In this document: one piece after another, positions 7,645 to 16,594 of the stretch
How positions within the stretch are numbered: position 1 is the stretch's first letter
Layout: every line of letters begins with the position of its first letter
Notes under the pieces: generated by a model
Seen by the model: the letters and a program-made list of their open reading frames with translations, nothing else
What the model was told of the DNA's origin: nothing
The model's database searches: none
Source: Clostridiales bacterium
GTDB lineage: Bacteria > Bacillota > Clostridia > Oscillospirales > CAG-272
Direction of reading: 5' to 3'
NCBI GenBank assembly: GCA_012840355.1
Contig: DULN01000001.1
Coordinates: 124,001 to 188,000, forward strand
Length of the DNA stretch: 64,000 nucleotides
Program-made: the position numbers and the translations under genes

Positions 7645-8724
7645 TTAGATCACTATAAGCTCTTTCGGCGCGCGGGTGACATTTTCAGCCCTATCCTCAC
7701 GGATATAGACCATATCCTCGATGCGCACGCCGTACTCGCCTTCAAGATAGATTCCCGGCTCGATTGTAACGATGTTGCCGGGCACAAGCGGCTTTGTGCC
7801 GCCGCCCGAAACGCTCGGCCCCTCGTGGATTTTAAGCCCGACGCCGTGGCCAAGCCCATGGCCGAACCTGCCCTTATAGCCCGCCTCGTCGATTATGTCG
7901 CGCGCGATTTTGTCGATCTCCGCGCCGGTTTTGCCGGGCCCTATCGCCTCAAGCGCGGCGAGCTGGGCGCGCAGCACGGTATCGTATACTTTTTTCATCT
8001 CGTCCGTGACCGAACCAATCGCGATTGTGCGCGTCATATCCGAACGGTAGCCGCCAACTATCGCGCCGAAGTCGAGCGTCAAAAAGCCTCTCTCGAGCTT
8101 TTTGTCGCGCGGCACGCCGTGCGGCAGCGCAGACTGGGTGCCGGAAACCGCGATAATATCGAACGCCGGGCCTTCCGAACCAAGCTTCCGCATGCGGTAC
8201 TCAAGCTCAAGCGCGACTTCACGCTCGGTCATTTCGGGCGTGATAATCCCAAGCACCTCGTCGAATGCTTTCTCCGCGATTCGCTGGGCTGCCACTATAC
8301 GCGAAAGCTCGATCTCGTCCTTTACCTCGCGCAGCTCGTCGACAAGCCCGCCGACAGGCTCAAACTGTATGGCCGGGAAATCACGCTTTAAGCCTTCGAG
8401 CCTCGCGCAGGTCAAAACGCGGTCCTCAAAGCCCACTTTTGCCACCTGTGCCGAATCGAAAATCGGGCCGAACAGAGAGGGCAGCCCGCCGGACAAAAGC
8501 TCGACGCGAAAACCGGTACCTGCTAACGCCTTTTTCGTGGCTTCGATATATCGGAAGTCGGCAAACGCATATGCCTCGGTTTTAGTCACAAGCACATAGC
8601 CGTCGTGAAACTCAAAATCGGTGAGGTACTGGCTGTTTGTGCCGGAGGTAAAAAGCAGCGCGTCTGTAGTCATCTTTTCCCTAAGCTTTGCCAGCCGCGC
8701 CCGCAGAAGCTCGGACATATCCAT
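7645..8724 (-). CDS. pepP: Xaa-Pro aminopeptidase (M24B)
   Basis: Cytoplasmic metallopeptidase of 359 residues that removes the N-terminal residue in front of proline. The N-terminal creatinase-like domain starts MDMSELLRARLAKLREKM. The pita-bread domain carries the metal ligands in DFGAIVGGYRSDMTRT, GHGLGHGVGLKIHEGP, TIEPGIY and the terminal VRIEDMV. I chose the ATG at 8722-8724, because AAAGGGG lies 11 bases upstream and homologues begin at this point. The frame stays open for 21 more codons upstream. First gene of the pepP-yqeG-nfo-tadA operon. Confidence 0.94.
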   Translation of the reverse strand: MDMSELLRARLAKLREKMTTDALLFTSGTNSQYLTDFEFHDGYVLVTKTEAYAFADFRYIEATKKALAGTGFRVELLSGGLPSLFGPIFDSAQVAKVGFEDRVLTCARLEGLKRDFPAIQFEPVGGLVDELREVKDEIELSRIVAAQRIAEKAFDEVLGIITPEMTEREVALELEYRMRKLGSEGPAFDIIAVSGTQSALPHGVPRDKKLERGFLTLDFGAIVGGYRSDMTRTIAIGSVTDEMKKVYDTVLRAQLAALEAIGPGKTGAEIDKIARDIIDEAGYKGRFGHGLGHGVGLKIHEGPSVSGGGTKPLVPGNIVTIEPGIYLEGEYGVRIEDMVYIREDRAENVTRAPKELIVI

Positions 8725-8889
8725 AAATTTGCTCGCCCCTTTATATAGTTTTGCCGCAAGCCGCCATAAATCGGCCTGACGCGGCATAAAAATTCAAAAT
8801 TCTCTCATAATTTTATCCTTTACATATGGTATGATTATTAAAGGGCGGTAACATTCCGGTGTCTTAATTGTAAATTAATATTTTGGCAC

Positions 8890-8918
8890 TTTAAATTAAC
8901 ATATAGTTGTGATATAAA
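8890..8918 (+). promoter_or_regulatory. Possible promoter of the trigger-factor-like lipoprotein gene
   Basis: TTTAAA (8890-8895), 17 bases, TATAAA (8913-8918) in an A+T-rich gap between divergent genes. The rest of the gap from 8725 holds no other clear element. Confidence 0.5.
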
Positions 8919-8981
8919 TAATCGGTATACCAAAAGCGGCATTTGCGCCGGAGGACTTTGCAAAGACCAAGGAGAAAAACC

Positions 8982-10100
8982 ATGAAAAAACAACTGGCCG
9001 CGTTTTTGTGCATAGCTTTGATTTTCGCCTCTTTTGCCACATCCTGCGCCAAGGAAGCTTGGAAAGGATATGAGAAGAGCGATCTTTCAAAATACGTGAA
9101 GGTCGGTCAATACAAAGGACTTGACGTGGTGCTAAACACCGAACTTGTGACCGACGACGAGATCGACTACCGAATCGAACAGGAGCTTGTTGCGGCAAGA
9201 TACGAGGAAGAGATAACCGACCGCCCGGCTGGTGCCGGCGACCATGTGCTGTTTGACTATGTCGGGAAAATCGACGGTGAGCCCGACCCCAACTTCTCGG
9301 GCGAGGATATAGTAGTTCAAATCGGTACGAACGTCTTTCACCCGCAGCTTGGCGACATTGAGAGCGCCTTTATCGGTCATAATAAAGGCGACGTCTTCAC
9401 GGCATCCGGCACGTTCCCTGAAAATTATACAAGAGCGGGCATTGAAAACCCCGAAAGCTTGGTTGGCAAGTCGATAACTTTTGAAATCACTCTTAAAAAG
9501 GTTTTCGACCTTGTCATCCCCGAGCTTAACGACGAGTTTGTAAAGAATGTCTCGACGGTCAGCACAACCGTCGAGGAATACAGGAATGAAATCAAAAACA
9601 AAATCATAGAGGAACGCAAGGCAAACATCGACCAGCAAAAGATGTACGGCGCCTGGGCTGCCGTGATGAACACCGTTGAGGTTATTGAATACCCGGCCCC
9701 CGAGCTTGAGGCTGCAAAAAAATCCATAGAGGATAATTACCTCTCTATGGCGCACAGTCTCGATCCGGATTTGACGCTTGAAGCATACACCGCCGGTTTT
9801 TTGAACATGTCTATGGACGAGCTTGCCGCGCAAATCGAAAAATACGCCCAAAACACTGTGACCGAGCGGCTTGCGCTTTACTATATCGCGCAGCAGGAAA
9901 ACCTCTCGGTTACCGACGAGGAGTATAAAAACACCCTCGCCGAGTATGCAGAAAAGTACGGCTTTGAGTCGCCCGAGGAATTTGAAAAGTTCTATGGCGC
10001 CGAGCTCATCCGCGAGTCCATGCTTTTCGACAAAGTTATAAAGCTTGTAATTGACAGCGCCAATTTTATCGAAGCAGCCATGCTGGAGGAGATTAATTAG
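8982..10100 (+). CDS. Exported trigger-factor-like FKBP peptidyl-prolyl isomerase (lipoprotein)
   Basis: A 372-residue lipoprotein: signal peptide MKKQLAAFLCIALIFASF with lipobox FATSC, Cys near residue 22. An FKBP-type isomerase domain follows (about 80-180; GDHVLFDYVGKIDG and LVGKSITFEITLKKVFDL). The C-terminal half is helical like the chaperone arms of trigger factor (VEEYRNEIKNKI and on). The ribosome-docking N-domain of cytoplasmic trigger factor is absent and replaced by the lipobox. I infer a folding role outside the membrane, similar in purpose to PrsA. The ATG at 8982 has GGAG 9 bases upstream. Single gene. Confidence 0.88.
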   Translation: MKKQLAAFLCIALIFASFATSCAKEAWKGYEKSDLSKYVKVGQYKGLDVVLNTELVTDDEIDYRIEQELVAARYEEEITDRPAGAGDHVLFDYVGKIDGEPDPNFSGEDIVVQIGTNVFHPQLGDIESAFIGHNKGDVFTASGTFPENYTRAGIENPESLVGKSITFEITLKKVFDLVIPELNDEFVKNVSTVSTTVEEYRNEIKNKIIEERKANIDQQKMYGAWAAVMNTVEVIEYPAPELEAAKKSIEDNYLSMAHSLDPDLTLEAYTAGFLNMSMDELAAQIEKYAQNTVTERLALYYIAQQENLSVTDEEYKNTLAEYAEKYGFESPEEFEKFYGAELIRESMLFDKVIKLVIDSANFIEAAMLEEIN

Positions 10101-10136
10101 CCTTTTCTCGCTGCCGCTTTGATACGCTTTCGCTTT

Positions 10137-10164
10137 AGCCGGGACGCCTAGCGCCCGGCTTTAT
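10137..10164 (+). terminator. Possible weak terminator
   Basis: AGCCGGG and CCCGGCT form a 7-bp stem with a 10-base loop followed only by TTTA. Position after the isomerase gene fits, but the T run is poor. Confidence 0.5.
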
Positions 10165-10233
10165 GTTACTTTGGGCTACTGCCTAGCCCACCGCAACTAA
10201 CAAGCGCTTTTTAGCTTTGAAAGGAGGGCTTTT

Positions 10234-11463
10234 ATGCCTCGCCCACTCGCCGACTTGATCCGCCCGCAAAGCTTTGACGAAGTCGTGGGCCAAAAGCACC
10301 TAGTCGGGGACAACGGCGTGTTGCGCCGCATGTGCAAGCAAAGGCATTTTACCAACATGATATTTTTCGGCCCGCCCGGCACCGGCAAAACCACAGTCGC
10401 TGAGATTGTCGCTCGCGAGGCGGGCATGAACTTGCACCGGCTCAACGCGACGACCGCAACGCTCGCCGACATAAAAGAGGTTATCGCCGACTCCGGCAGC
10501 GTGTTCGGAAGCTCGGGCACGATGCTGTACCTCGACGAGATACAGTATTTTAACAAAAAGCAGCAGCAGTCGCTGCTTGAATATATCGAAGATGGGCGCA
10601 TCACGCTCATCGCCGCGACGACCGAAAACCCGTATATGTACGTTTATAACGCGATTTTGTCGCGCTCGGCGATTTTTGAGTTTTACCCGCTGTCCGAGGA
10701 GGATATAGCCGCTGCGCTGCGCCGCGCGCTGGATTACCTTATAAAATCCACCGGCAAAAGCAAACGCGCGTCCGACGAAGTGATAAGCTATATAGCATCC
10801 TGCGGGGCAGGCGACGCGCGTCGCGCGATCGGGCTGCTAGAGAACGCATTTTACGCCTCGGGCGACGAGCTCGAGCTTGATATTATAAAAGCGATGACGC
10901 CGAAAGTAGTAGGCGCCTTCGACCGCGCGGGGAATGTGCATTACGATTTGCTTTCAGCGCTGCAAAAGTCGATCCGCGGCTCCGACCCCGACGCCGCGAT
11001 ATTTTACCTTGCCAAAATCCTCGAAGGTGGGGACCTGCTTGGCGCTTGCCGGCGCCTTCAGGTCATTGCGAGCGAAGACATTGGCCTTGCCTATTCCTCC
11101 GCGGCGCAAATAGTACGCGCCTGCGTGGAAAGCGCGCGCGAGCTTGGCATGCCCGAAGCCGCGATACCGCTAGCGCATGCGACAATACTTCTTGCAACCG
11201 CGCCGAAATCCAACTCCGCTTACCTTGCGTATGCCGCCGCCGCATCCGACGTCGCTGCCGGCAAAGGGCAAAGCGTGCCCGACCATATGCGGCCTTTTCA
11301 TAAGTACCAAAACTACAAGTATCCGCACGACTACCCCAACCATTACGTCGAGCAGCAATACCTGCCGGACGATCTCGTCAGCGCAAAGTATTACACATTC
11401 GGCGACAATAAAGCCGAGCGCGCAGCCGCCGAGTATTGGAGCAAAATCAAAGGCCAAAAATAA
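10234..11463 (+). CDS. rarA: Replication-associated recombination protein A (AAA+ ATPase)
   Basis: A 409-residue RarA/MgsA protein that acts at stalled replication forks. The AAA+ core has Walker A GPPGTGKTT (near residue 46), Walker B MLYLDEIQYF (near 95) and sensor 1 AATTEN. The MgsA C-terminal region follows, ending in the family-typical block DHMRPFHKYQNYKYPHDYPN and YLPDDL. Start ATG at 10234 with AAAGGAGG upstream. Single gene, closed by the terminator at 11467-11492. Confidence 0.96.
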   Translation: MPRPLADLIRPQSFDEVVGQKHLVGDNGVLRRMCKQRHFTNMIFFGPPGTGKTTVAEIVAREAGMNLHRLNATTATLADIKEVIADSGSVFGSSGTMLYLDEIQYFNKKQQQSLLEYIEDGRITLIAATTENPYMYVYNAILSRSAIFEFYPLSEEDIAAALRRALDYLIKSTGKSKRASDEVISYIASCGAGDARRAIGLLENAFYASGDELELDIIKAMTPKVVGAFDRAGNVHYDLLSALQKSIRGSDPDAAIFYLAKILEGGDLLGACRRLQVIASEDIGLAYSSAAQIVRACVESARELGMPEAAIPLAHATILLATAPKSNSAYLAYAAAASDVAAGKGQSVPDHMRPFHKYQNYKYPHDYPNHYVEQQYLPDDLVSAKYYTFGDNKAERAAAEYWSKIKGQK

Positions 11464-11466
11464 ATA

Positions 11467-11492
11467 AAAGCGGCTGTAAAAAGCCGTTTTTT
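11467..11492 (+). terminator. Terminator between rarA and ymdB
   Basis: CGGCT/AGCCG stem with A and T flanks. It sits between convergent genes and could serve both. Confidence 0.8.
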
Positions 11493-11516
11493 GTTATGTA
11501 AAAAACCGCGCGGGAG

Positions 11517-12305
11517 TTATAGCTCAAGCTTAATCCGCACGACCTCGAGCGTGCGCCCGGTGTCCGGGTCAAGCGAAAACAGCGCTCCCTGCAGCTCCAG
11601 CGGCCCGTCTGCCAGCTCGAACCGCACAGGCATGCGGGTGCGGAACTTTTCGATTATTATATCAGGCCTGATGCCCAGCACCGAGACTTTTGGCCCCGTC
11701 ATGCCAAGGTCGGTTATATAGCCGGTCCCGCGCGGCAAAACGCACTCGTCGGCGGTCTGCACATGTGTGTGCGTGCCAAAAATGACATTTATTCGACCGT
11801 CAAAGCAGTGCGCTATTGCCAGCTTCTCCGAGGTCGCCTCAGCATGTATGTCGAGCACGGCAAAATCGTAGCGCCCGCGCTCGCGCTCGAGCACGCGCTC
11901 GATTGCGTCGAACGGGCTGTCGAGCGGATCCATATACACCGTGCCCAGTGCGTTTATGACAAGCACTCGTTTGCCTGCGCGCTCGACTATTACGCTTCCG
12001 TGGCCGGGGCAAAGCGGTGGATAGTTTACGGGCCGGATCAGCGCCGGGCAATCCTCGAGAAACTGCTTTATCTCGCGCTTGTGCCATATGTGGTTACCCG
12101 AGGTGATGACGTCGGCGCCCGCGCCGAGCAGCATCTTTGCGGTAGCCGCGTCGAGCCCATTGCCCACGCATGCATTCTCGCCGTTTAATGCGACAAAAGA
12201 GGCGCCAAGCTCGCTGCATAAAGCCGGCAGCCTAGAACAAAGCGCCTTCGCCGCAGCCGGCCCGACCACATCGCCTATCGCCAGTATTTTATACGGGTTT
12301 TTCAT
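11517..12305 (-). CDS. ymdB: YmdB family metallophosphoesterase
   Basis: A 262-residue calcineurin-like phosphodiesterase (TIGR00282). Metal-binding blocks are AIGDVVG (near residue 9), NGENA, TSGNHIWHK (near 68), DIHAEATSEK and GTHTHVQTAD (near 175). B. subtilis YmdB hydrolyses 2'3' and 3'5' cyclic nucleotides and influences the choice between motility and biofilm. A similar role here is inference. The ribosome site AAAGGAG lies just upstream of the start. It lies downstream of recG on the same strand with 54 bases between. Confidence 0.93.
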   Translation of the reverse strand: MKNPYKILAIGDVVGPAAAKALCSRLPALCSELGASFVALNGENACVGNGLDAATAKMLLGAGADVITSGNHIWHKREIKQFLEDCPALIRPVNYPPLCPGHGSVIVERAGKRVLVINALGTVYMDPLDSPFDAIERVLERERGRYDFAVLDIHAEATSEKLAIAHCFDGRINVIFGTHTHVQTADECVLPRGTGYITDLGMTGPKVSVLGIRPDIIIEKFRTRMPVRFELADGPLELQGALFSLDPDTGRTLEVVRIKLEL

Positions 12306-12359
12306 TATTTTTCTCCTTTATAACCTCAGCCCCGGCAGATCTGCCTTTGGACCGCCAGC

Positions 12360-14477
12360 TCAATAGCTTATGTCAAAAAGCCCGCGCACCGTTTCGAGCG
12401 CTGCCGGAGGCGGCTCGCACGTTGATGCAAGCTCGAGCGCAGACTTTAGTAGCTCCATATCGCTCCAAAGGCTCGCGAACCTAAACCTCAGCTCGCCGTG
12501 CTGGCGGGGCGAGCCGTCGTCGCCGCGGGGGAAGAAATCGCCCGGTCCGCGAAGCTCAAGGTCGGCTTCCGCGACTTTATAGCCGTCGGATGTCTCGCGC
12601 AACACCTGCAGCCGTCTTTTCGACTGCTCGTTTTTAGTGTCGGATACAAGTATGCAGTAAGATTTGCGCGTGCCGCGCCCAACCCTGCCGCGGAGCTGGT
12701 GAAGCTGCGCAAGCCCAAACCGCTCTGCATTCTCTACTATCATCAGCGAGGCGTTGGGCACATTTATGCCGACCTCAATAACCGTCGTCGATACCAGTAT
12801 ATCTATATTCCCCGCCGCGAACTCGCTCATTACCGCATCCTTTTCGGCGGGGCGCATTTTGCCATGTATAAGCCCTACCCTGAAGTTCGGGAAAACTTCG
12901 TTTTGCAGCACTTCGGCGTATTTTACGGCGCTTTTTAGCTTTGTGTCGCCTTCCCTTGTTCCGTCGAAGTCGAAGCCCACAACGCCGCCTTCGCCGATTA
13001 CCAGCCCCTCTCCCAGCTCGTTGTCATCTTCGTGTTCCTCGATTGTGGGGCATACTATATATACCTGCCCGCCCTCTTTGACGTTTTTGGAGATGAAGGC
13101 GTTCAGCCTCTCGCGGTAGCTTTCGTCCACGATGTATGTGTCGACCTTCTGCCTGCCGGGCGGAAGCTCGTCGATAGCCGACAAATCGAGGTCGCCGTAA
13201 AGTATCATCGCGAGCGTGCGCGGGATGGGCGTAGCGCTCATTACAAGCACGTGCAAGTTTTTCCCTTTTGAAGCGAGCTTGGCGCGCTGCATGACGCCAA
13301 AACGGTGCTGCTCGTCGGTAATGACGAGCGCGGGGTTTTTTAGCTCCACGTCATCGGTAATAAGCGCGTGCGTACCTATGACAAAGTCGATTTCGCCGCT
13401 CGCCAGCCCCTCCTTTATCGCCTTTTTCTCGGAGGCTTTCGTCGAGCCGGTAAGCAGCGCGACCGAGACTCCCAAGCGCGAGAACAGCGCCGAAAGGTCT
13501 TTATAATGCTGTGCGGCGAGTATTTCGGTTGGCGCCATCATCATCGCTTGGTAGCCGTTTTTAACTGCGAAATAAACGGCTGCCGCGGCGCATATGGTCT
13601 TGCCGCTGCCGACGTCGCCCGACACGAGCCTTGCCATCGGTCGGCGGGCAGGCGAAACCATGTCGGCGTATATCTCGTTTATCACACGCTTTTGCGCGCG
13701 GGTTAGCTCGAATGGGAGCGCCGATAAAAACTCGCTCGGGTCGACGGGGCCGAGTGGCGGCGCTCCGCCGGTCGCCCGTTCCTTTCTCGCTCGAGTGAGC
13801 GCGAGCGAGAAAATGTAAAGCTCCTCGAATACGAAATATTTGCGGCCCCGGTCAAGCTCGGCGTAATTTTGCGGGAAATGTATATACCGGTACGCCTCCG
13901 CAGGGCGGCAAAGCCCGAGCTTTTCGTACGCTTCTTTCGGTAAAAGCTCCGGATATGAGCCAGGCTCGATCCGCTCGAGCGCAGCGCGCGTGAGGTTACC
14001 CAGGTATTTCTGCGACAGCCCCGACGTGAGCCTGTAGATCGGCACAAACTCTGGAAGGGGCCTGCCCTCGCGCACCTCTTCATATGCGGGCGAAACGAGC
14101 GTGGGTACGCCCCTGTCGTATGTGAGCTTGCCCCAAAATCGGAATGTGTCGCCGACCCCGAATATGTCACCGACATAGCGCTGGTTGAAAAATACTATCA
14201 CAGCCGCGCCCGATTTGTCGGCAGCCGAAAACTTTGTTATAGTCATGCGGTTTTTGACTTCTTTTGTCACCGGCTGCGAGCGGACGGTTAAAATAAACGC
14301 CGCAACTTCGCCGTCGGCGGCTTCCGAAAGCAGCCGCACATTGCCGCGGTGCTGGTACGCGCGCGGAAAATGCCGAAGCAGGCTCCCTGTGTCGGTTATA
14401 TCGAGTTTGAAAAGCAGTTTTGCCCTTGCTTCCCCGACCCCCGGAAGCTGTTTTACCGGAGAGTTAAAAGTTAACAT
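12360..14477 (-). CDS. recG: ATP-dependent DNA helicase RecG
   Basis: A 705-residue helicase that remodels stalled forks and Holliday junctions. The N-terminal wedge starts FNSPVKQLPGVGEARAKLL. The motor has Walker A GDVGSGKT (near 285), motif II TDEQHRFGV (near 383), motif III MSATPIPRTLA and motif VI QLRGRVGRG. The C-terminal RecG block DLELRGPGDFF is present. I chose the ATG at 14475-14477, since homologues begin near LNDPV. A TTG four codons upstream is possible. Neither start has a clear Shine-Dalgarno sequence. Confidence 0.96.
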   Translation of the reverse strand: MLTFNSPVKQLPGVGEARAKLLFKLDITDTGSLLRHFPRAYQHRGNVRLLSEAADGEVAAFILTVRSQPVTKEVKNRMTITKFSAADKSGAAVIVFFNQRYVGDIFGVGDTFRFWGKLTYDRGVPTLVSPAYEEVREGRPLPEFVPIYRLTSGLSQKYLGNLTRAALERIEPGSYPELLPKEAYEKLGLCRPAEAYRYIHFPQNYAELDRGRKYFVFEELYIFSLALTRARKERATGGAPPLGPVDPSEFLSALPFELTRAQKRVINEIYADMVSPARRPMARLVSGDVGSGKTICAAAAVYFAVKNGYQAMMMAPTEILAAQHYKDLSALFSRLGVSVALLTGSTKASEKKAIKEGLASGEIDFVIGTHALITDDVELKNPALVITDEQHRFGVMQRAKLASKGKNLHVLVMSATPIPRTLAMILYGDLDLSAIDELPPGRQKVDTYIVDESYRERLNAFISKNVKEGGQVYIVCPTIEEHEDDNELGEGLVIGEGGVVGFDFDGTREGDTKLKSAVKYAEVLQNEVFPNFRVGLIHGKMRPAEKDAVMSEFAAGNIDILVSTTVIEVGINVPNASLMIVENAERFGLAQLHQLRGRVGRGTRKSYCILVSDTKNEQSKRRLQVLRETSDGYKVAEADLELRGPGDFFPRGDDGSPRQHGELRFRFASLWSDMELLKSALELASTCEPPPAALETVRGLFDISY

Positions 14478-14495
14478 TATTTTACACAAATTCGC

Positions 14496-14524
14496 TTGTT
14501 TTACACGGATAAATAGTTTAATAT
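14496..14524 (+). promoter_or_regulatory. Promoter of the small membrane protein gene
   Basis: TTGTTT (14496-14501), 17 bases, TAATAT (14519-14524). It lies in the A+T-rich gap upstream of recG, 40 bases before the plus-strand start codon. Confidence 0.6.
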
Positions 14525-14563
14525 TACTAATACTTATAACACAAGAAACAAGGAGAAGAGATT

Positions 14564-14875
14564 ATGGATAACCAGGCGTATGCAAATACAAGCGGCAATA
14601 CAAATAAATGGAGCGCAATAAAGGCTGAAATAACAAATATATGGGGCTGCATTAAGAATTGGTACAACGGTTATAAAAACGCCGACCACAAGATTTTAAG
14701 GCGTAGATGCAGCTCGGAGCTAATGATTTGTACCAAAAATGCGCCCGACACCCCGCTTCACAAAGTCTCCGTTAGCACCGATATCTCATTCTCCCTTGTC
14801 GAAGTGGGGCTGCTCGCCCTTGGATTTTCGCTCCTTTGCATCCTTTTTAAGCTTTTGCGCCGTTGCTGCTGGTAA
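14564..14875 (+). CDS. Small unknown protein with one C-terminal membrane segment
   Basis: A 103-residue protein I do not recognise. The N-terminal 70 residues are polar and Asn/Lys-rich (MDNQAYANTSGNTNKWS). They are followed by one hydrophobic segment (about 78-97, LVEVGLLALGFSLLCILF) and the basic, Cys-containing end KLLRRCCW. There is no N-terminal signal, so it may be a tail-anchored membrane protein. Evidence that it is real: ATG with AAGGAGA upstream, its own promoter, and a strong terminator 54 bases after the stop. It is divergent from recG. Confidence 0.7.
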   Translation: MDNQAYANTSGNTNKWSAIKAEITNIWGCIKNWYNGYKNADHKILRRRCSSELMICTKNAPDTPLHKVSVSTDISFSLVEVGLLALGFSLLCILFKLLRRCCW

Positions 14876-14928
14876 ACTGCGAAAAATGCCGCAATGCCCC
14901 GGTTTGAGGATTTTACCAGCGCAGCACT

Positions 14929-14959
14929 GCCCGCCAACAGGCGGGCTTTTTATTTTTTT
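14929..14959 (+). terminator. Strong intrinsic terminator
   Basis: GCCCGCC (14929-14935), loop AACA, GGCGGGC (14940-14946), then TTTTTATTTTTTT. Confidence 0.92.
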
Positions 14960-15002
14960 AGCCGTGCGGCTTGTTTTTATTCTATTCCATTTGCATGCAC
15001 GT

Positions 15003-15032
15003 GTCAAGCGCCGGCGGATACCGGCGCTTGAC
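15003..15032 (+). other. Perfect 12-bp hairpin upstream of dapF
   Basis: GTCAAGCGCCGG pairs exactly with CCGGCGCTTGAC around a 6-base loop. No T run follows (next bases TTTGGCGG), so it is not a typical terminator. It may sit in the dapF leader. Confidence 0.7.
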
Positions 15033-15088
15033 TTTGGCGGCACCTCGTGCTACACTTTATTAAATTAAACTGTTGTGGGGTATTGAGC

Positions 15089-15931
15089 TTGAAACTGAAA
15101 TTTACTAAAATGCATGGCTGCGGCAACGACTACATTTTCTTCGACTGCTTTGCCCAGCCCGCGCCCAAACATCCTGAGGAGCTGTCGGTGCGGCTATCCG
15201 ACCGGAATTTCGGGGTCGGCGGCGACGGGATTGTGCTGATTTTGCCTCCCGAGAGAAGCGAAAACGACGCACAGATGCGGATTTTCAACGCCGACGGCAG
15301 CGAGGCGTCGATGTGCGGCAACGCGACGCGCTGCATCGGAAAATACCTCTTTGAGCACGGATATGTCAAAGGAGAAGCCGTGCGGCTTGAAACCGGCAGC
15401 GGCGTGAAGATTCTAACGCTCTTTTTTGACAATTCCGGCAAAGTCAAATCGGTGCGCGTCAACATGGGCAAAGCCTCTCTAAATCCTGCCGACTTGCCCG
15501 CGCTGGTCGGCGGCGAGCGCGCGGTAAAGCGCATGCTCCCGTTTACGTGCGGGGAAAGGGAGGCGACGCTCGTTTCGGTGGGCAACCCCCACTGCGTGAT
15601 ATTTGACTCGCCGGAGCTTGTGACTGCGCTTGGCCCGGCAATCGAGCGTGACCCGATATTCCCAAACCGAGTAAATGTCGAGTTTGCCGAAGTCATTGGC
15701 GAAAACCGGCTACGCATGCGGGTCTGGGAGCGCGGCAGCGGAGAGACATTGGCCTGCGGGACTGGCGCCTGCGCGACGGCGGTAGCCGCGGCAGAGTGCG
15801 GTCTTTGCGACGATTCAAAGCCTATCACGGTTGTCTTGCGCGGCGGCGAGCTTGTAATCGAGTACACGCCCGACGCAGTGTTTATGACCGGGCCTGCTGA
15901 AATCGCATTTGAAGGTGAAGTTGAGGTTTGA
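15089..15931 (+). CDS. dapF: Diaminopimelate epimerase
   Basis: A 280-residue epimerase that turns LL- into meso-diaminopimelate for lysine and peptidoglycan. Both catalytic Cys blocks are present: NADGSEASMCGNATRC near residue 70 and LACGTGACATAVAA near 220. The start KFTKMHGCGNDYIFFDC is typical. I prefer the TTG at 15089, with GGGG about 8 bases upstream. No ATG precedes the conserved start, and a TTG six bases earlier is possible. The stop overlaps the next gene's start. Confidence 0.95.
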   Translation: MKLKFTKMHGCGNDYIFFDCFAQPAPKHPEELSVRLSDRNFGVGGDGIVLILPPERSENDAQMRIFNADGSEASMCGNATRCIGKYLFEHGYVKGEAVRLETGSGVKILTLFFDNSGKVKSVRVNMGKASLNPADLPALVGGERAVKRMLPFTCGEREATLVSVGNPHCVIFDSPELVTALGPAIERDPIFPNRVNVEFAEVIGENRLRMRVWERGSGETLACGTGACATAVAAAECGLCDDSKPITVVLRGGELVIEYTPDAVFMTGPAEIAFEGEVEV

Positions 15932-16407
15932 GCAGGCTAAAGCACCCGGTTGGCCCTGTATTCTCCGAGCGATCGACGCGGCTGATACTCGGCACCTTCC
16001 CTTCCCCCGCGTCGCGCGAGGCGGGGTTTTTCTATGGGCATCCGCAAAACCGGTTTTGGAAGGTGCTTGCCATCGTATTCGGCGAGGATGTGCCGAACAC
16101 GACCGACGAAAAGCGGGATTTTATAATCTCGCACGGGCTTGCGCTTTGGGATGTTATCGCCGAGTGCGAGGTCACCGGCAGCTCAGACGCCTCGATTACC
16201 GGCGTTGTGCCGAATGACATACGGCCTATCCTCGAGTTTGCGCCTATCGAGCGAGTTTACGTCAACGGGCGGCTCGCGGAGTCGCTTTATAACAAGTACA
16301 TCTTACCGCAAACTGGGCGCAAAGCCATATACCTCCCCTCAACCAGCCCTGCGAACGCCGCATGGTCGCTCGAGCGGCTCGCCAAAGCGTGGAGCGTGAT
16401 ACGGTAG
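15928..16407 (+). CDS. DNA-deoxyinosine (hypoxanthine) glycosylase, UDG superfamily family 6
   Basis: A 159-residue glycosylase that I assign to the hypoxanthine-DNA glycosylase family from LILGTFPSPASREAGFFYGHPQNRFW near residue 18 and LPSTSPANAAWSLERL near the end, the latter matching the family's conserved C-terminal active-site loop. It would remove deaminated adenine (hypoxanthine) from DNA. The start is TTG at 15928-15930, overlapping the dapF TGA by three bases (TTGA), so expression is tied to dapF. No metabolic link to dapF is evident. Confidence 0.88.
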   Translation: MSRLKHPVGPVFSERSTRLILGTFPSPASREAGFFYGHPQNRFWKVLAIVFGEDVPNTTDEKRDFIISHGLALWDVIAECEVTGSSDASITGVVPNDIRPILEFAPIERVYVNGRLAESLYNKYILPQTGRKAIYLPSTSPANAAWSLERLAKAWSVIR

Positions 16408-16423
16408 GATGGATTTATACTTA

Positions 16424-16449
16424 GGGGGAACTTATTGTAAAGTTCCCCC
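16424..16449 (+). other. Perfect 10-bp hairpin after the glycosylase gene
   Basis: GGGGGAACTT pairs with AAGTTCCCCC around ATTGTA. No T run follows, so it may be a 3'-end stabiliser or a weak terminator. Confidence 0.55.
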
Positions 16450-16533
16450 AAGGTCCCTTCAAGAATTATAGAGCATGGTGCGCAGCTTGCAGACGCAAAT
16501 TTTATGAAAAGGCGCATAAATCCACAAAAGCTG

Positions 16534-16562
16534 TAGAAATATCGGCGTATTTGAGTTATAAT
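16534..16562 (+). promoter_or_regulatory. Probable promoter of the Cys-rich unknown gene
   Basis: TAGAAA (16534-16539), 17 bases, perfect TATAAT (16557-16562), about 30 bases before the start codon. Confidence 0.6.
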
Positions 16563-16594
16563 ATAAGTCGCAAATCCTAAAAAGGGTGCGGGAA

